Source: an uncultured Helicobacter sp. (GTDB lineage: Bacteria > Campylobacterota > Campylobacteria > Campylobacterales > Helicobacteraceae). From it: DNA of 64,000 bases. This document shows positions 33,975-42,794 of the stretch, piece after piece. A model generated the notes under the pieces. The model searched no databases. It was not told the DNA's origin and worked only from the letters and a program-made list of their open reading frames with translations. The stretch lies in assembly GCA_944325775.1 (NCBI GenBank), contig CALVBL010000002.1, positions 62,001-126,000 of the forward strand. The letters run 5' to 3'. The translations under genes and the position numbers were made by a program. Each line of letters starts with the position of its first letter. The stretch's first letter is position 1.

Positions 33975-35687
33975 CTATGCTGAAGGGATAATCCAAGGTA
34001 TCCAAAATGCGATGGCATAGGTGAATATACCAATACCAATCACAAAGAGTATAGAATACTTGATTGTGAATCTAAAGAGATCAGATTCTTTACCGACTAA
34101 TCCCACCGCTGCACAAGCAATCGCGATACTTTGTGGGGAGATCATTTTGCCCACGACCCCACCTACAGAGTTTGCCGCGAGGAATAGCACTTCTGGAATA
34201 TCAAGCTGTCTAGCCGTAAGCTGCTGTAAGGTTCCAAAGAGGAGATTTGAGCTTGTATCACTACCGGTTAAGAACACACCGATCCAACCCACTACAGGCG
34301 AGAAGAATGCAAAAGCATCACCGGTTTGTGCAAGTGCTAGTGCCAAAGATGCTGATAAACCACTATAGTTTGAAACAAATGCAAAGCCCACCACAAGCAC
34401 GATAGTGAGGATGGCAAATTTCATCTCGTTTAAAGTCTCGCCAAAAGTCGCCACCGCGGTAGAGACTTTGACTTTGAGCAAAAACATCGTGATGATGGCT
34501 ACGATGAGGATCGAAGTTCCTGTGGCATTGATAAGTGAGAATTCAAGCACAGATTTTACCGCTACATTGCCTTTAGATTCTGGCACGACAGGATAATGCT
34601 GCATGATCTCTGCAAGGCTTGGGAAAGCGACATTAAATACAGAGAAATTCAAAATCCCAGCTTCTTGTGCCACGCCACCAGTGGAGAGTTTCGCACCTGC
34701 AGCCACAAAGAGATCTTTAAACCAGCCCTGCGTCCAAATCACGATTACCAAGATAAGAAGCACAAATGGCAACCACGCAAGCACAATGTCTTTGGTAGAG
34801 TATTTTTTCGCCTCTATAGTCGCGCTGCCACCTACACTTTCATCAAACTTGAAGATATTTTTTGGCTGCCAGAATCTAAGGAATACCGCAACCGCAACGA
34901 TAGATACTACCGCTGAAGCGATATCGGGTAGTTCTGGTCCTAGATGTGTTGCAGTGATGTATTGCACGATAGCAAAGCTTCCACCTGCCACAAGAGCCAC
35001 AGGCCAAGTTTCTTTCACGCCTTTAAAGCCATTCATCAAGAAAATGAGGAAAAACGGCACAAAAAGTGAGAGTGGTGGGAGCATATGCCCTGCCATCGCG
35101 GAAATCTCAATTGCAGGGACATCAACTGCCTTTGCCATCGCAGTGATTGGGATACCAACCGCACCAAAAGCAACAGGTGCTGTATTTGCGATCATACATA
35201 GTCCCGCCGCATATAATGGACGCAAGCCTAGCCCCACGAGTAATGCCGCTGTGATCGCCACGGGACCACCAAAGCCAATCGCTCCCTCCAAAAACGCCCC
35301 AAAACAAAAACCAATGAGGATAACTTGAATCCGCTGATCTGGCGTAATGGCGATGATAGATTCACGCAATATATCAAAATATCCAGATTTCACCGTGATC
35401 TTATAGAGGAAAATTGCCGCGATGATAATCCACGCAATCGGCCATACACCATAAAGCCCCCCATACACAAAACTCCAAAGCATTTTATCCACCGGCATAT
35501 CATACACAAACACTGCGATGATCGCTGCCAATACTACGGTCAAAAACCCTGCTGTATGCCCCTTGGTCTTGAACACGACGAGCGAGACAAAAAACATCGC
35601 AATAGGCAAAAACGCCACAAACGCGCTTAGCCACATATTATTTAGTGGATCGTAATTTTGCACCCACTCCATCACTTGAGTTTCCAT
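33975..35687 (-). CDS. lctP: L-lactate permease (LctP/LldP family)
   Basis: 570 residues, about 13 transmembrane helices. Characteristic segments: FCFGAFLEGAIGFGGPVAITAALLVGLG near 150 and GSDTSSNLLFGTLQQL near 475. Imports lactate. A longer frame reaches 35765, but GGAGGTG (35694-35700 region on minus) sits 6 bases before ATG 35687. Divergent from lutABC across about 280 bases, making one lactate uptake and oxidation locus. Confidence 0.95.
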   Translation of the reverse strand: METQVMEWVQNYDPLNNMWLSAFVAFLPIAMFFVSLVVFKTKGHTAGFLTVVLAAIIAVFVYDMPVDKMLWSFVYGGLYGVWPIAWIIIAAIFLYKITVKSGYFDILRESIIAITPDQRIQVILIGFCFGAFLEGAIGFGGPVAITAALLVGLGLRPLYAAGLCMIANTAPVAFGAVGIPITAMAKAVDVPAIEISAMAGHMLPPLSLFVPFFLIFLMNGFKGVKETWPVALVAGGSFAIVQYITATHLGPELPDIASAVVSIVAVAVFLRFWQPKNIFKFDESVGGSATIEAKKYSTKDIVLAWLPFVLLILVIVIWTQGWFKDLFVAAGAKLSTGGVAQEAGILNFSVFNVAFPSLAEIMQHYPVVPESKGNVAVKSVLEFSLINATGTSILIVAIITMFLLKVKVSTAVATFGETLNEMKFAILTIVLVVGFAFVSNYSGLSASLALALAQTGDAFAFFSPVVGWIGVFLTGSDTSSNLLFGTLQQLTARQLDIPEVLFLAANSVGGVVGKMISPQSIAIACAAVGLVGKESDLFRFTIKYSILFVIGIGIFTYAIAFWIPWIIPSA

Positions 35688-35967
35688 AAGAAACACCTCC
35701 ATACAATCAAAATCCAAAGCATTGTTATGATGTGCATTAGAATTTCGAAAAGATTCAAAACACAATATACAACGCCTATACCCCTATCTTAACAATTTTT
35801 TCATAAAACTCAAGGGCAAATACCAAAACTCCGCACACAAATCTGTAAAAAATGTAATTTTGAAACAAAACTTAATAAATTCTAAAAGAAAAAAACTCTC
35901 TTGATATTGCTTAAGCAGGATTGGGGTATTATATGGAAGACAACAAATCTAGAGCAAGGAGCCAATC
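35688..35967. promoter_or_regulatory. Divergent lctP / lutA control region
   Basis: 280 bases, AT-rich. It contains the perfect 10-base palindrome TGCTTAAGCA (35908-35917) and a -10-like TATTAT (35927-35932), 35-40 bases before the lutA TTG. The palindrome lies where a regulator would overlap the -35 region. No recognised LldR or FadR operator. Confidence 0.4.
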
Positions 35968-36693
35968 TTGAAAGTGTATTTTTTCTCGACCTGTATTGGT
36001 GCAGCAGCGTTTGCCGATACCTGTGTCAATAGCATAAAGCTTTTGCAAAAAGAAGGCGTGCAAGTCATCTTCAAAAAAGACCAAACTTGTTGCGGACAGC
36101 CTAGCTTTAACTCTGGGTATTATGAGGAGACCAAAAAAATCGCCCTCCATAATATGAATCTTTTCAAAGGCAATGAGCCTATTATCCTACCTAGTGGTTC
36201 TTGCACGGGAATGATGAAAGTCGATTATATCGAGCTTTTTGAAGGAAGTGAGTATGAATCTCAAGCGCGAGAATTTAGTAGCAAAATCTACGAGCTTAGC
36301 GAGTTTTTGGACAAAGTGCTAAAGGTGCGTTATGAAGATAAGGGCGCACCTACTAAGGTTACTTGGCATAGTAACTGCCACGCACTGCGGACAGCCAAAT
36401 GTATAGATTCTGCAAAAAATCTCATCAGAAGCCTTAGCAATGTCGAGCTTATCGAGCTAGAACGCGAGGAAGAATGCTGTGGCTTTGGCGGGACTTTTAG
36501 CGTCAAAGAGCCTGAAATCTCTAATGCTATGGTTACTCAAAAAGTGCAGGATATTGCCTCAAGGGGCGTGGAGTATATTTTGAGTGCAGATTCTGGGTGT
36601 CTGCTCAATATCTCTGGTGCGATGAAAAAGCAAGGCGTGAATGTCAAACCTATGCACCTCTATGATTTCTTAGCACAGCGAATCGGACTATAA
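35968..36693 (+). CDS. lutA: Lactate utilisation protein LutA (CCG-domain subunit)
   Basis: 241 residues, two CCG domains: CCGQPSFNSGYYEETKK near 45 and ECCGFGGTFSVKEPEIS near 168, which hold unusual iron-sulfur clusters or disulfide-type redox sites. Part of the LutABC L-lactate dehydrogenase. Starts with TTG, supported by AAGGAG at 35956-35961 and 6-base spacing. Confidence 0.93.
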   Translation: MKVYFFSTCIGAAAFADTCVNSIKLLQKEGVQVIFKKDQTCCGQPSFNSGYYEETKKIALHNMNLFKGNEPIILPSGSCTGMMKVDYIELFEGSEYESQAREFSSKIYELSEFLDKVLKVRYEDKGAPTKVTWHSNCHALRTAKCIDSAKNLIRSLSNVELIELEREEECCGFGGTFSVKEPEISNAMVTQKVQDIASRGVEYILSADSGCLLNISGAMKKQGVNVKPMHLYDFLAQRIGL

Positions 36694-36703
36694 GGAGGGA
36701 AAT

Positions 36704-38143
36704 ATGAGCAGTATCAAACAACAATACCACGATATCGTGCATACCAAACTAGAGGACGCACAACTTCGCAAAAACCTTCTAAGCGTGATGGATACGCTTA
36801 AAGGCAATCGTAAAAAGCTTATTTCTACGCGATTTTTGGATTGGGAGGCGTTGCGTCAAAAGGGCAAGGAGATTAAGCAAAAAAACCTCTCTAAGCTTGA
36901 TAACCTGCTAGAGACTTTTGAATCTAATGCCCTCAAAAATGGCTTTATTATCCATTGGGCAAAAAACAGCGAGGAAGCAAACCAAATCGTGCTTGAAGTG
37001 ATGCAAAAAAATGGCATTACTAAGATTCTAAAAGGCAAGTCAATGGCGAGTGAGGAAACCCACCTCAATGCGTTTTTGAAGCAAAAAGGGCTAGAGCCAA
37101 TTGAGACGGATCTAGGCGAGATTATTATCCAGCTTATCGATGAGCCGCCCGTGCATATCGTCGCTCCAGCTATCCACAAAAACCGCTACCAAATTGGCGA
37201 GATTTTTCACCAAAAGCTTGGCGCACCACTAGAATCTGAGCCTGAAAAACTCAATGAAATTGCACGCGTGCATTTACGCAAGGAGTTTAAGGAATTTAGG
37301 CTTGGGCTTAGTGGCGTGAATTTTGCCATCGCTAATGAAGGGGCGATATGGCTCTTAGAAAACGAGGGTAATGGGCGTATGAGCACCACAGCATGCGACA
37401 TTCATATCGCTTTTTGTGGGATAGAAAAAGTCATTGAAAGCTTTGAAGATGCCTCCACGCTTAATGCCCTGCTTATCCCCTCTGCCACTGGCGCACCGGT
37501 AACTTGCTACAATAATATCATCACTTCTCCACGCAAAGAGGGCGAACTTGATGGACCCAAAGAAGTGCATATTATTTTGTTAGACAACAACCGCTCCCAA
37601 ATGCTTAGCGATTCACATTATTATCGCGCACTTAGCTGTATCCGCTGTGGCACTTGTCTAAACCACTGCCCGGTGTATGACAAAATCGGCGGACACGCTT
37701 ATCTAAGCACATATCCCGGACCTATTGGCGAGGTAATCTCTCCACAAATCTTTGGGCTAAACAAATTTAGCCCTATGCTTGATCTTTGCTCACTCTGTGG
37801 GCGGTGTAGCGAAGTATGTCCGGTAAAAATCCCACTTGCTGAACTCATTAGGGATTTGCGTAGTGAGCGTGTGGGGCAGGGGCGTAAAAGCGTGGTAGGG
37901 ACAGATTCTAGCACGCAAAATCCAGCTGAAATAAAAGCAATGCGACAATTTGCAAGCCTAGCGACAAATCCTAGCAAATGGCGGTTTGTGCTTACTATGG
38001 CAGGGATTTTCGCACCACTTGGCAAGGTGTTTGCACCCTTTGTGCCATTGCTAAAATCTTGGGTGAAATACCGCGAGTTTCCACAAATTAGCGGCAATCT
38101 CCACAAAAAAGTATCCCAAATGCAAGGAGTGATTTATGAGTAA
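36704..38143 (+). CDS. lutB: Lactate utilisation iron-sulfur protein LutB
   Basis: 479 residues. N-terminal LUD domain (about 60-290), then two [4Fe-4S] motifs CIRCGTCLNHCPVY (near 312) and CSLCGRCSEVCPVKIP (near 363), then a C-terminal helical part. Oxidises lactate to pyruvate with LutA and LutC. Starts 10 bases after lutA with AAGGAGG; overlaps lutC by 8 bases. Confidence 0.95.
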   Translation: MSSIKQQYHDIVHTKLEDAQLRKNLLSVMDTLKGNRKKLISTRFLDWEALRQKGKEIKQKNLSKLDNLLETFESNALKNGFIIHWAKNSEEANQIVLEVMQKNGITKILKGKSMASEETHLNAFLKQKGLEPIETDLGEIIIQLIDEPPVHIVAPAIHKNRYQIGEIFHQKLGAPLESEPEKLNEIARVHLRKEFKEFRLGLSGVNFAIANEGAIWLLENEGNGRMSTTACDIHIAFCGIEKVIESFEDASTLNALLIPSATGAPVTCYNNIITSPRKEGELDGPKEVHIILLDNNRSQMLSDSHYYRALSCIRCGTCLNHCPVYDKIGGHAYLSTYPGPIGEVISPQIFGLNKFSPMLDLCSLCGRCSEVCPVKIPLAELIRDLRSERVGQGRKSVVGTDSSTQNPAEIKAMRQFASLATNPSKWRFVLTMAGIFAPLGKVFAPFVPLLKSWVKYREFPQISGNLHKKVSQMQGVIYE

Positions 38144-38783
38144 AAGTGAAATTTTAGGACGCGTGCGAGATTCTCTTAAAAACAACACACATATTCCTAG
38201 TCCCAAGGTGCATTATGCTAATCCTATGAACTACACACACGCAGAGCTTTTGGAAGAATACAAACTCAACCAAACCAACAATAAGGCAATCGTGCGTGAA
38301 TCTAGCGTGGATAGTCTAGAATCTACCATAGAGCAGATTCTCAAAGAAGTGCAAGCAAAACAAGTGCTGTATAACACTGATGTGAAGCTAGAGCTTACAG
38401 GTGTGGAATCTAAGCTAATCCCCTACACACAAAGTGTAGATTTGGCTCGTGAGGAACTTTTTGGGATTGATACTTCTATCGTGGAGGCGCGCTGTGGTGT
38501 GGCAAATCTAGGAATCGTGGGCTTAAGTGCTAACCCAAATGCTCCACGTCTCTCTTCACTCATCACCAATAATTGCATTTATCTTTTGAAAAAAGAAACT
38601 ATCGTCGAAAATCTCTATGCAGGGATAGAATCTATCAAAGCCTATGAGAGAGAGCGAAGTGGCAAGGAAATCCTGCCTACAAATATCATTTTTGTAGCAG
38701 GACCTTCGCGAACGGCAGATATTGAGCTACAAACGGTGTTTGGTGTGCATGGACCACGCGTAGTGTATGTGGTGGTGTATTAG
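38136..38783 (+). CDS. lutC: Lactate utilisation protein LutC
   Basis: 215 residues, single LUD domain, C-terminal FVAGPSRTADIELQTVFGVHGPRVVYVVV is the LutC signature (G-P-S-x-T-A-D-I-E-x3-V-x-G-V-H-G-P). Third subunit of the complex. The stop TAG is part of a TAGATTCT word. Confidence 0.93.
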   Translation: MSKSEILGRVRDSLKNNTHIPSPKVHYANPMNYTHAELLEEYKLNQTNNKAIVRESSVDSLESTIEQILKEVQAKQVLYNTDVKLELTGVESKLIPYTQSVDLAREELFGIDTSIVEARCGVANLGIVGLSANPNAPRLSSLITNNCIYLLKKETIVENLYAGIESIKAYERERSGKEILPTNIIFVAGPSRTADIELQTVFGVHGPRVVYVVVY

Positions 38784-38801
38784 ATTCTAAAAAGGTGGGT
38801 T

Positions 38802-39185
38802 ATGAATATAGATTCTCGATTGTGGATCACTAAAGATTCTAAAAGTTATTTGGGCGTGGGGCGTATCGAGCTCCTAGAGCGCATACAGCAAAGTGGCTCC
38901 ATCGCCAAAGCTGCCAAGCAAATGAAAATGAGCTATAAAGCAGCGTGGGATAATGTGGATATCGCTAATAAACTCTCCGCACCAAATCCGCTAGTCATCT
39001 CCAATGCCGGTGGGGGCAAAGATAGCGGCACGCGCCTCACACCAGAGGGAGAAAAGGCGATTGATACCTTTAAAAATCTCCAAGCGCTTAAAAATAAGTT
39101 TTTTGGTTATCTTGATGGTGCGCGGGATTTTGATGAGCTAAATGAACGCATAGAGAAGCTATCAGAGAGATTCAAGGGACTTTAA
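38802..39185 (+). CDS. ModE-like winged-helix regulator without molybdate-binding domain
   Basis: 127 residues. N-terminal LysR/ModE-type helix-turn-helix: LERIQQSGSIAKAAKQMKMSYKAAWDNVDIANKL is the ModE recognition region, followed by the G-G-G-x-x-x-G-T-x-L-T-x-E-G segment. The C-terminal about 30 residues are a charged helix. The two molbindin (TOBE) domains of ModE are absent, so it either does not sense molybdate or needs a partner. Located 18 bases after lutC; it might be a lut regulator or control Mo-enzymes such as Nap. Confidence 0.8.
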   Translation: MNIDSRLWITKDSKSYLGVGRIELLERIQQSGSIAKAAKQMKMSYKAAWDNVDIANKLSAPNPLVISNAGGGKDSGTRLTPEGEKAIDTFKNLQALKNKFFGYLDGARDFDELNERIEKLSERFKGL

Positions 39186-39376
39186 GTCTCTTGATGAATT
39201 TATATGAATCTGCGCCTAGAAGGAGTGATCCCAAGAGGCGTAGTTAAGATTATCGCCTGTTTATGTGAGGTGTTTGTGTAAGACTTGTGTAGGCTCTTTA
39301 TCGCTGCTAGTTTGTTGCGTGTGCAAGGTATTTTGCTTAGCGACGCAGAGCGACACGCAAACTCTTAGACTAGATT
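39186..39376. other. Convergent intergenic region (modE-like / autotransporter)
   Basis: About 190 bases between convergent genes. Inverted bits CGCCT (39213) and AGGCG (39236) are too short to call. One AGATTCT word overlaps the autotransporter stop. No gene supported. Confidence 0.4.
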
Positions 39377-41479
39377 CTAAAACTTCCACTTCACTCCTAG
39401 GTTTCCACTTAAGTATGTTTCATTCTTGTCATCTACCTGCCCTGCGAAAATCTGCTTAGCACCCACGCCCACATTCATACTAAATGAGTCGTTAAAGGCG
39501 ATGTTGCCACCTACGATAAGCTGCCCATAAGTCTTGCTCGTATCTGTGCTTGCGATACTAAAGGCTGTGCTAGAGCCCACGAAGCTTGCTATATAGTCCC
39601 CGCCGCTGTTTAGCACATATTGCTCGATTTTTGGGATCACGAAGAGATAGGAGCTTTCAGAAAAATATTTTCGTGTCTCTAAGCCTATTTCCACGCTCAT
39701 AGCATTGTTTGCATAGGCTGCTATATTTTGCGCGAGTCCGTTTGATTGTGTGTGATTTGGTGTGGAGCTGTAGTAGTAGTTTAATCCCACAAAGTGCGCT
39801 ATAGATTCTAAGTCTTTGAAAAATCCTGCATTAGCAACGGCATTCATACCGATGGTGGCATTTGTGGAAGAACCTATGAGGCTTGTTAGGATCGCATCAT
39901 TTTGTGTGCGGTTGCCGGTATTAAGCGCGGTGGTGAGATCGTGGAAAAAAGTATCTTTGCTCATCTGTGTGATACTCGCGCTGACGTACTCACCCTTGCC
40001 TGCACCAAGGATCATTTCAAAGGTCTTTTTCGCATCGTCTTTAGCGGATTGATTGCCTGCGGCATTGATACTTGTCATGATATTGCCAAGCTTGGTAGTA
40101 TCGATTTTGAGTGATAAGAAGCCTTTGTCGATCACTGAATCTGTCGCTACAATATCATCGAGGATAGTGGCTAAGTAGGCTTTGTCCTCCGCTGTGTGGG
40201 TGCTACCTAGCATCACATCGAGATAGCCTTGAGTGGTGTTTGTATCAGTGTCTCCGCCAGTGCTAATTTGCTGTTTTTTGTCCTCTAAGCCTTTGATTTG
40301 ATCTTGTAGTGTTTTTATCGCGTTTGTGAGGAAGGTTTCAAACTCTTTTCTTTTGGTCTCATCAGCGAGGATTCCTAGATAGGAATTTGTATTATTGAGA
40401 TCACTTTGGAGAGCTTGGAGTAAGCCCGAATAGGTGCCGCTATTTTCTTCATTTGTCCCACCCACGAGGCTTTCTCGTATGGCGATCTCAAGATCTAGGA
40501 CATTGCTTGCTGTGAGTTTGCTAGCATCTAGCCCACCATGCACGACTAGCTTATTGCCTTGAATCTCAAAATCATAGCTTGTGAGATTGGTTAGATCCGC
40601 AGAACCAACAAACGCCCCGCGATAAAGATCTAGATTCTGATCTTTAAAATCCATGTTATCTTGGATCAGATCGATTAGATCCACAGAGAGCGCGCTTACA
40701 ACTGATGTCGTGTCGCTGGCAGTATCGATCTCGTCACGATCAGGAAATTGGTTACCATTGGTATCGTTTGCTATGTCCCATTTGCCTATGAGCACGCCTT
40801 GTGCAGCTGTGAGGATCGTGTGGTTGGTGAGATTTGCTTTACTTAGATCATCTACGCCCACGCCGATGAGTGAATCTTGGATCAATGCTATACCGCTAAC
40901 ATCTAGGAGCGAATCGCGATTGCCAAAATTTTGGATCATAAGCCCGGCATTTCTCATCTCAAAATGTCCATTTACCTTGAGGTAGCCATCATAATATTGT
41001 CCAGTGCTCTGAATCTGCAGGGTTGGGAAGTCTCCTCCTCCATCAATAGTGGGGGTATTGGTTTCATTCCCATAGACTGCGAGATAGCCTGTGATGCTCG
41101 AGGCTTGATTGACCATCATAGCACCTGTGATCGATTCTGAGGTTGTTCCATTTCCGTCTTGATTTGGGATTATTCTCGAGCCATTCTCTACAGATACTAC
41201 ATTAGCTGTGATATCAAATCCCCAAGTGTTGTAGCGCAAAGGATTTAGTGTATATCCAAAGTGATCTTGGATATACACTTCTGGGGTATTGATAGAAGGG
41301 TGTTGATATAATGACCACCACCGATATCAAAGATATTCGAAGGATCGACCTTAAATTCCACGCATCGTCCTGCTTGGGTCTCTATTACCCACTCGCCTGT
41401 GGGCTCTTGCATATTATCATCCACTACATAAACTCGCGCCTAGAAGTATGCGACTAGTGATAAGCGATATTTTCATCAT
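39377..41479 (-). pseudogene. Autotransporter-type outer membrane protein, 5' part frameshifted
   Basis: The intact frame runs from GTG 41278 to the stop at 39377 (633 codons) and ends in a beta-barrel with the classic last strand GNLGVKWKF (terminal Phe). The region before it has a short beta-helix-like passenger (ESITGAMMVNQASSITGYLAVYG) and a long helical middle. Upstream remnants continue the same gene: ATGATG at 41479/41476 with AAGGA before it gives a signal-like MMKISLITSRILLGAS that stops after 20 codons. A second frame gives VDDNMQEPTGEWVIETQAG and FDIGGGHYINT, then one missing C (ACACCC versus ACACCCC) near 41303-41310 would rejoin it to SINTPEVYIQDHFGY. So at least two frame disruptions separate the signal peptide from the barrel. 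It may be dead, or switched by repair of the indels. Confidence 0.72.
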
Positions 41480-41844
41480 TCATTCCTTGTGAAATTGTTG
41501 TGTTTTGAGTTGGATAAAAACCTGCCTTAATTATAGCCCCCCTTATAAGAATCTTAAGAACGAAGATTTGGGATAGGAAATACGCAAATATACGCATCAT
41601 TATCACATTGCGTCTTAGATCGTGGATTTTTGGGTAAATTGGGAGGTGAGAGTGTGAATCTAGCTTGGTTTATAGAAAATACGCTAGCCCAAATCGTGTC
41701 GATGAGGTGGCGACACTAAGCAATCACTTAGATTCTGATAAGTTCTTTGTATGCACGCGAAGCGGAGCAAAGGGCGGATTTACTCCGCGTGAGCGATATA
41801 TAAGTTTTGCCAAAAAGCAAAATTTGTATCAAGATAATAGAAAT
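41480..41844. other. Intergenic region with repeat copy 1
   Basis: 365 bases between the autotransporter remnant and the carbonic anhydrase stop. The left half (41480-41655) is AT-rich with a C6 run at about 41537; the right half is direct repeat copy 1. No gene is supported: an apparent 70-codon frame from 41665 runs through the repeat but is interrupted by a stop in copy 2. Confidence 0.6.
41656..41832. repeat. Direct repeat copy 1 (177 bp) downstream of the carbonic anhydrase gene
   Basis: Starts GAATCTAGCTTGGTTTATAG and ends AAAATTTGTATCAA. Identical to bases 42618-42794 except for three substitutions (near 41790, 41795 and 41801), no gaps. It includes the hairpin arms GCGGAG (41762-41767) and CTCCGC (41783-41788) and an AGATTCT word. 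Together with copy 2 it brackets the carbonic anhydrase gene. Confidence 0.95.
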
Positions 41845-42555
41845 CTACTTGGCGCTTTTGATTTCCCTGCCATTTAGCGGCTGGACATCGCGTGAATTAT
41901 CGTGCATAATCTTATGCAGCGCGTCAATCTGCTTTTTAGAAGCACTGATAGGCTCCCCTAGCACCACCCACTGCACCTTTTGGCTACAAGGTGGGGTCGT
42001 CAAGCTCCCATCAAACGCATAATACGCGCGTGATTTGGGCAGCAGATTCTCTGGATTGATCCTAGTGAGTTTGCCACTCGCACCACTCTTTTTGGGTGCA
42101 TTTGCGATGATTTTTTGTAATTCCGAGTGTGCCTTGCCCTCTTCAAAAAGCACGCCGATCACGAGCAGCCCACCATCGGCATCATTATGCACGAGATGCA
42201 TCTCTAGTGGATAGACGACATTATCGATCGTATTTTCTGAAGGCGTGTGGAAATGCAGCTGCACGAGCTTGTATTCCTTGCCCTGATAGGTTATACCGCC
42301 CTTTTGTGTGAAATTCACCTGCACAGAATGCCCGTTGTTGATGATGTTTTTAGAATCCATTTTGTAGGCGAGTGAGAGCGTATTGTTCGCTGAAGTCGCA
42401 TTTTTGGTAAGGATATTGATGGGGGATTGTTCTTTGCCATTGCATTCGGGATACTGCTCACCCCATTTGCTTGGTCCATTATGCTCATTATATCCCCAGT
42501 GTGCAGCGTTTGCGACGCCTAGTAAGCCCGCTAGTATCAAACTACAAAATCTCAT
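41845..42555 (-). CDS. Alpha-type carbonic anhydrase, periplasmic
   Basis: 236 residues with a signal peptide (FCSLILAGLLGVANA, about 18 residues). Zinc ligands are in LHFHTPSEN and EMHLVHND (His-x-His and His), with the start HWGYNEHNGPSKWG and QSPINI typical of alpha-CA. Converts CO2 and bicarbonate in the periplasm; in H. pylori the homologue supports acid acclimation and CO2 use. The gene and its flanks (41833-42617) sit between two 177-bp direct repeats, so recombination could remove or duplicate it. Confidence 0.95.
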   Translation of the reverse strand: MRFCSLILAGLLGVANAAHWGYNEHNGPSKWGEQYPECNGKEQSPINILTKNATSANNTLSLAYKMDSKNIINNGHSVQVNFTQKGGITYQGKEYKLVQLHFHTPSENTIDNVVYPLEMHLVHNDADGGLLVIGVLFEEGKAHSELQKIIANAPKKSGASGKLTRINPENLLPKSRAYYAFDGSLTTPPCSQKVQWVVLGEPISASKKQIDALHKIMHDNSRDVQPLNGREIKSAK

Positions 42556-42617
42556 AGCAACTCCTAAAATGTGAATATAAAAGCTGTATTGTTGCGCATT
42601 TGGGCTTAAAACTCCCC

Positions 42618-42794
42618 GAATCTAGCTTGGTTTATAGAAAATACGCTAGCCCAAATCGTGTCGATGAGGTGGCGACACTAAGCAATCACTTAGATTCTGA
42701 TAAGTTCTTTGTATGCACGCGAAGCGGAGCAAAGGGCGGATTTACTCCGCGCGAGTGATACATAAGTTTTGCCAAAAAGCAAAATTTGTATCAA
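42618..42794. repeat. Direct repeat copy 2 (177 bp) upstream of the carbonic anhydrase gene
   Basis: Same orientation as copy 1 and 174/177 identical by my comparison. Its last four bases overlap the stop codon of the adjacent M23 peptidase gene (stop at 42791-42793). In copy 2 the reading frame seen in copy 1 has a stop (CGA to TGA), so the repeat is not under coding constraint. Confidence 0.95.

Noticed and set aside
41665..41877. Open frame of about 70 codons within repeat copy 1
   Set aside because: It lies in the 177-bp direct repeat and is interrupted by a stop (CGA to TGA) in the second copy, so it is not conserved as protein.
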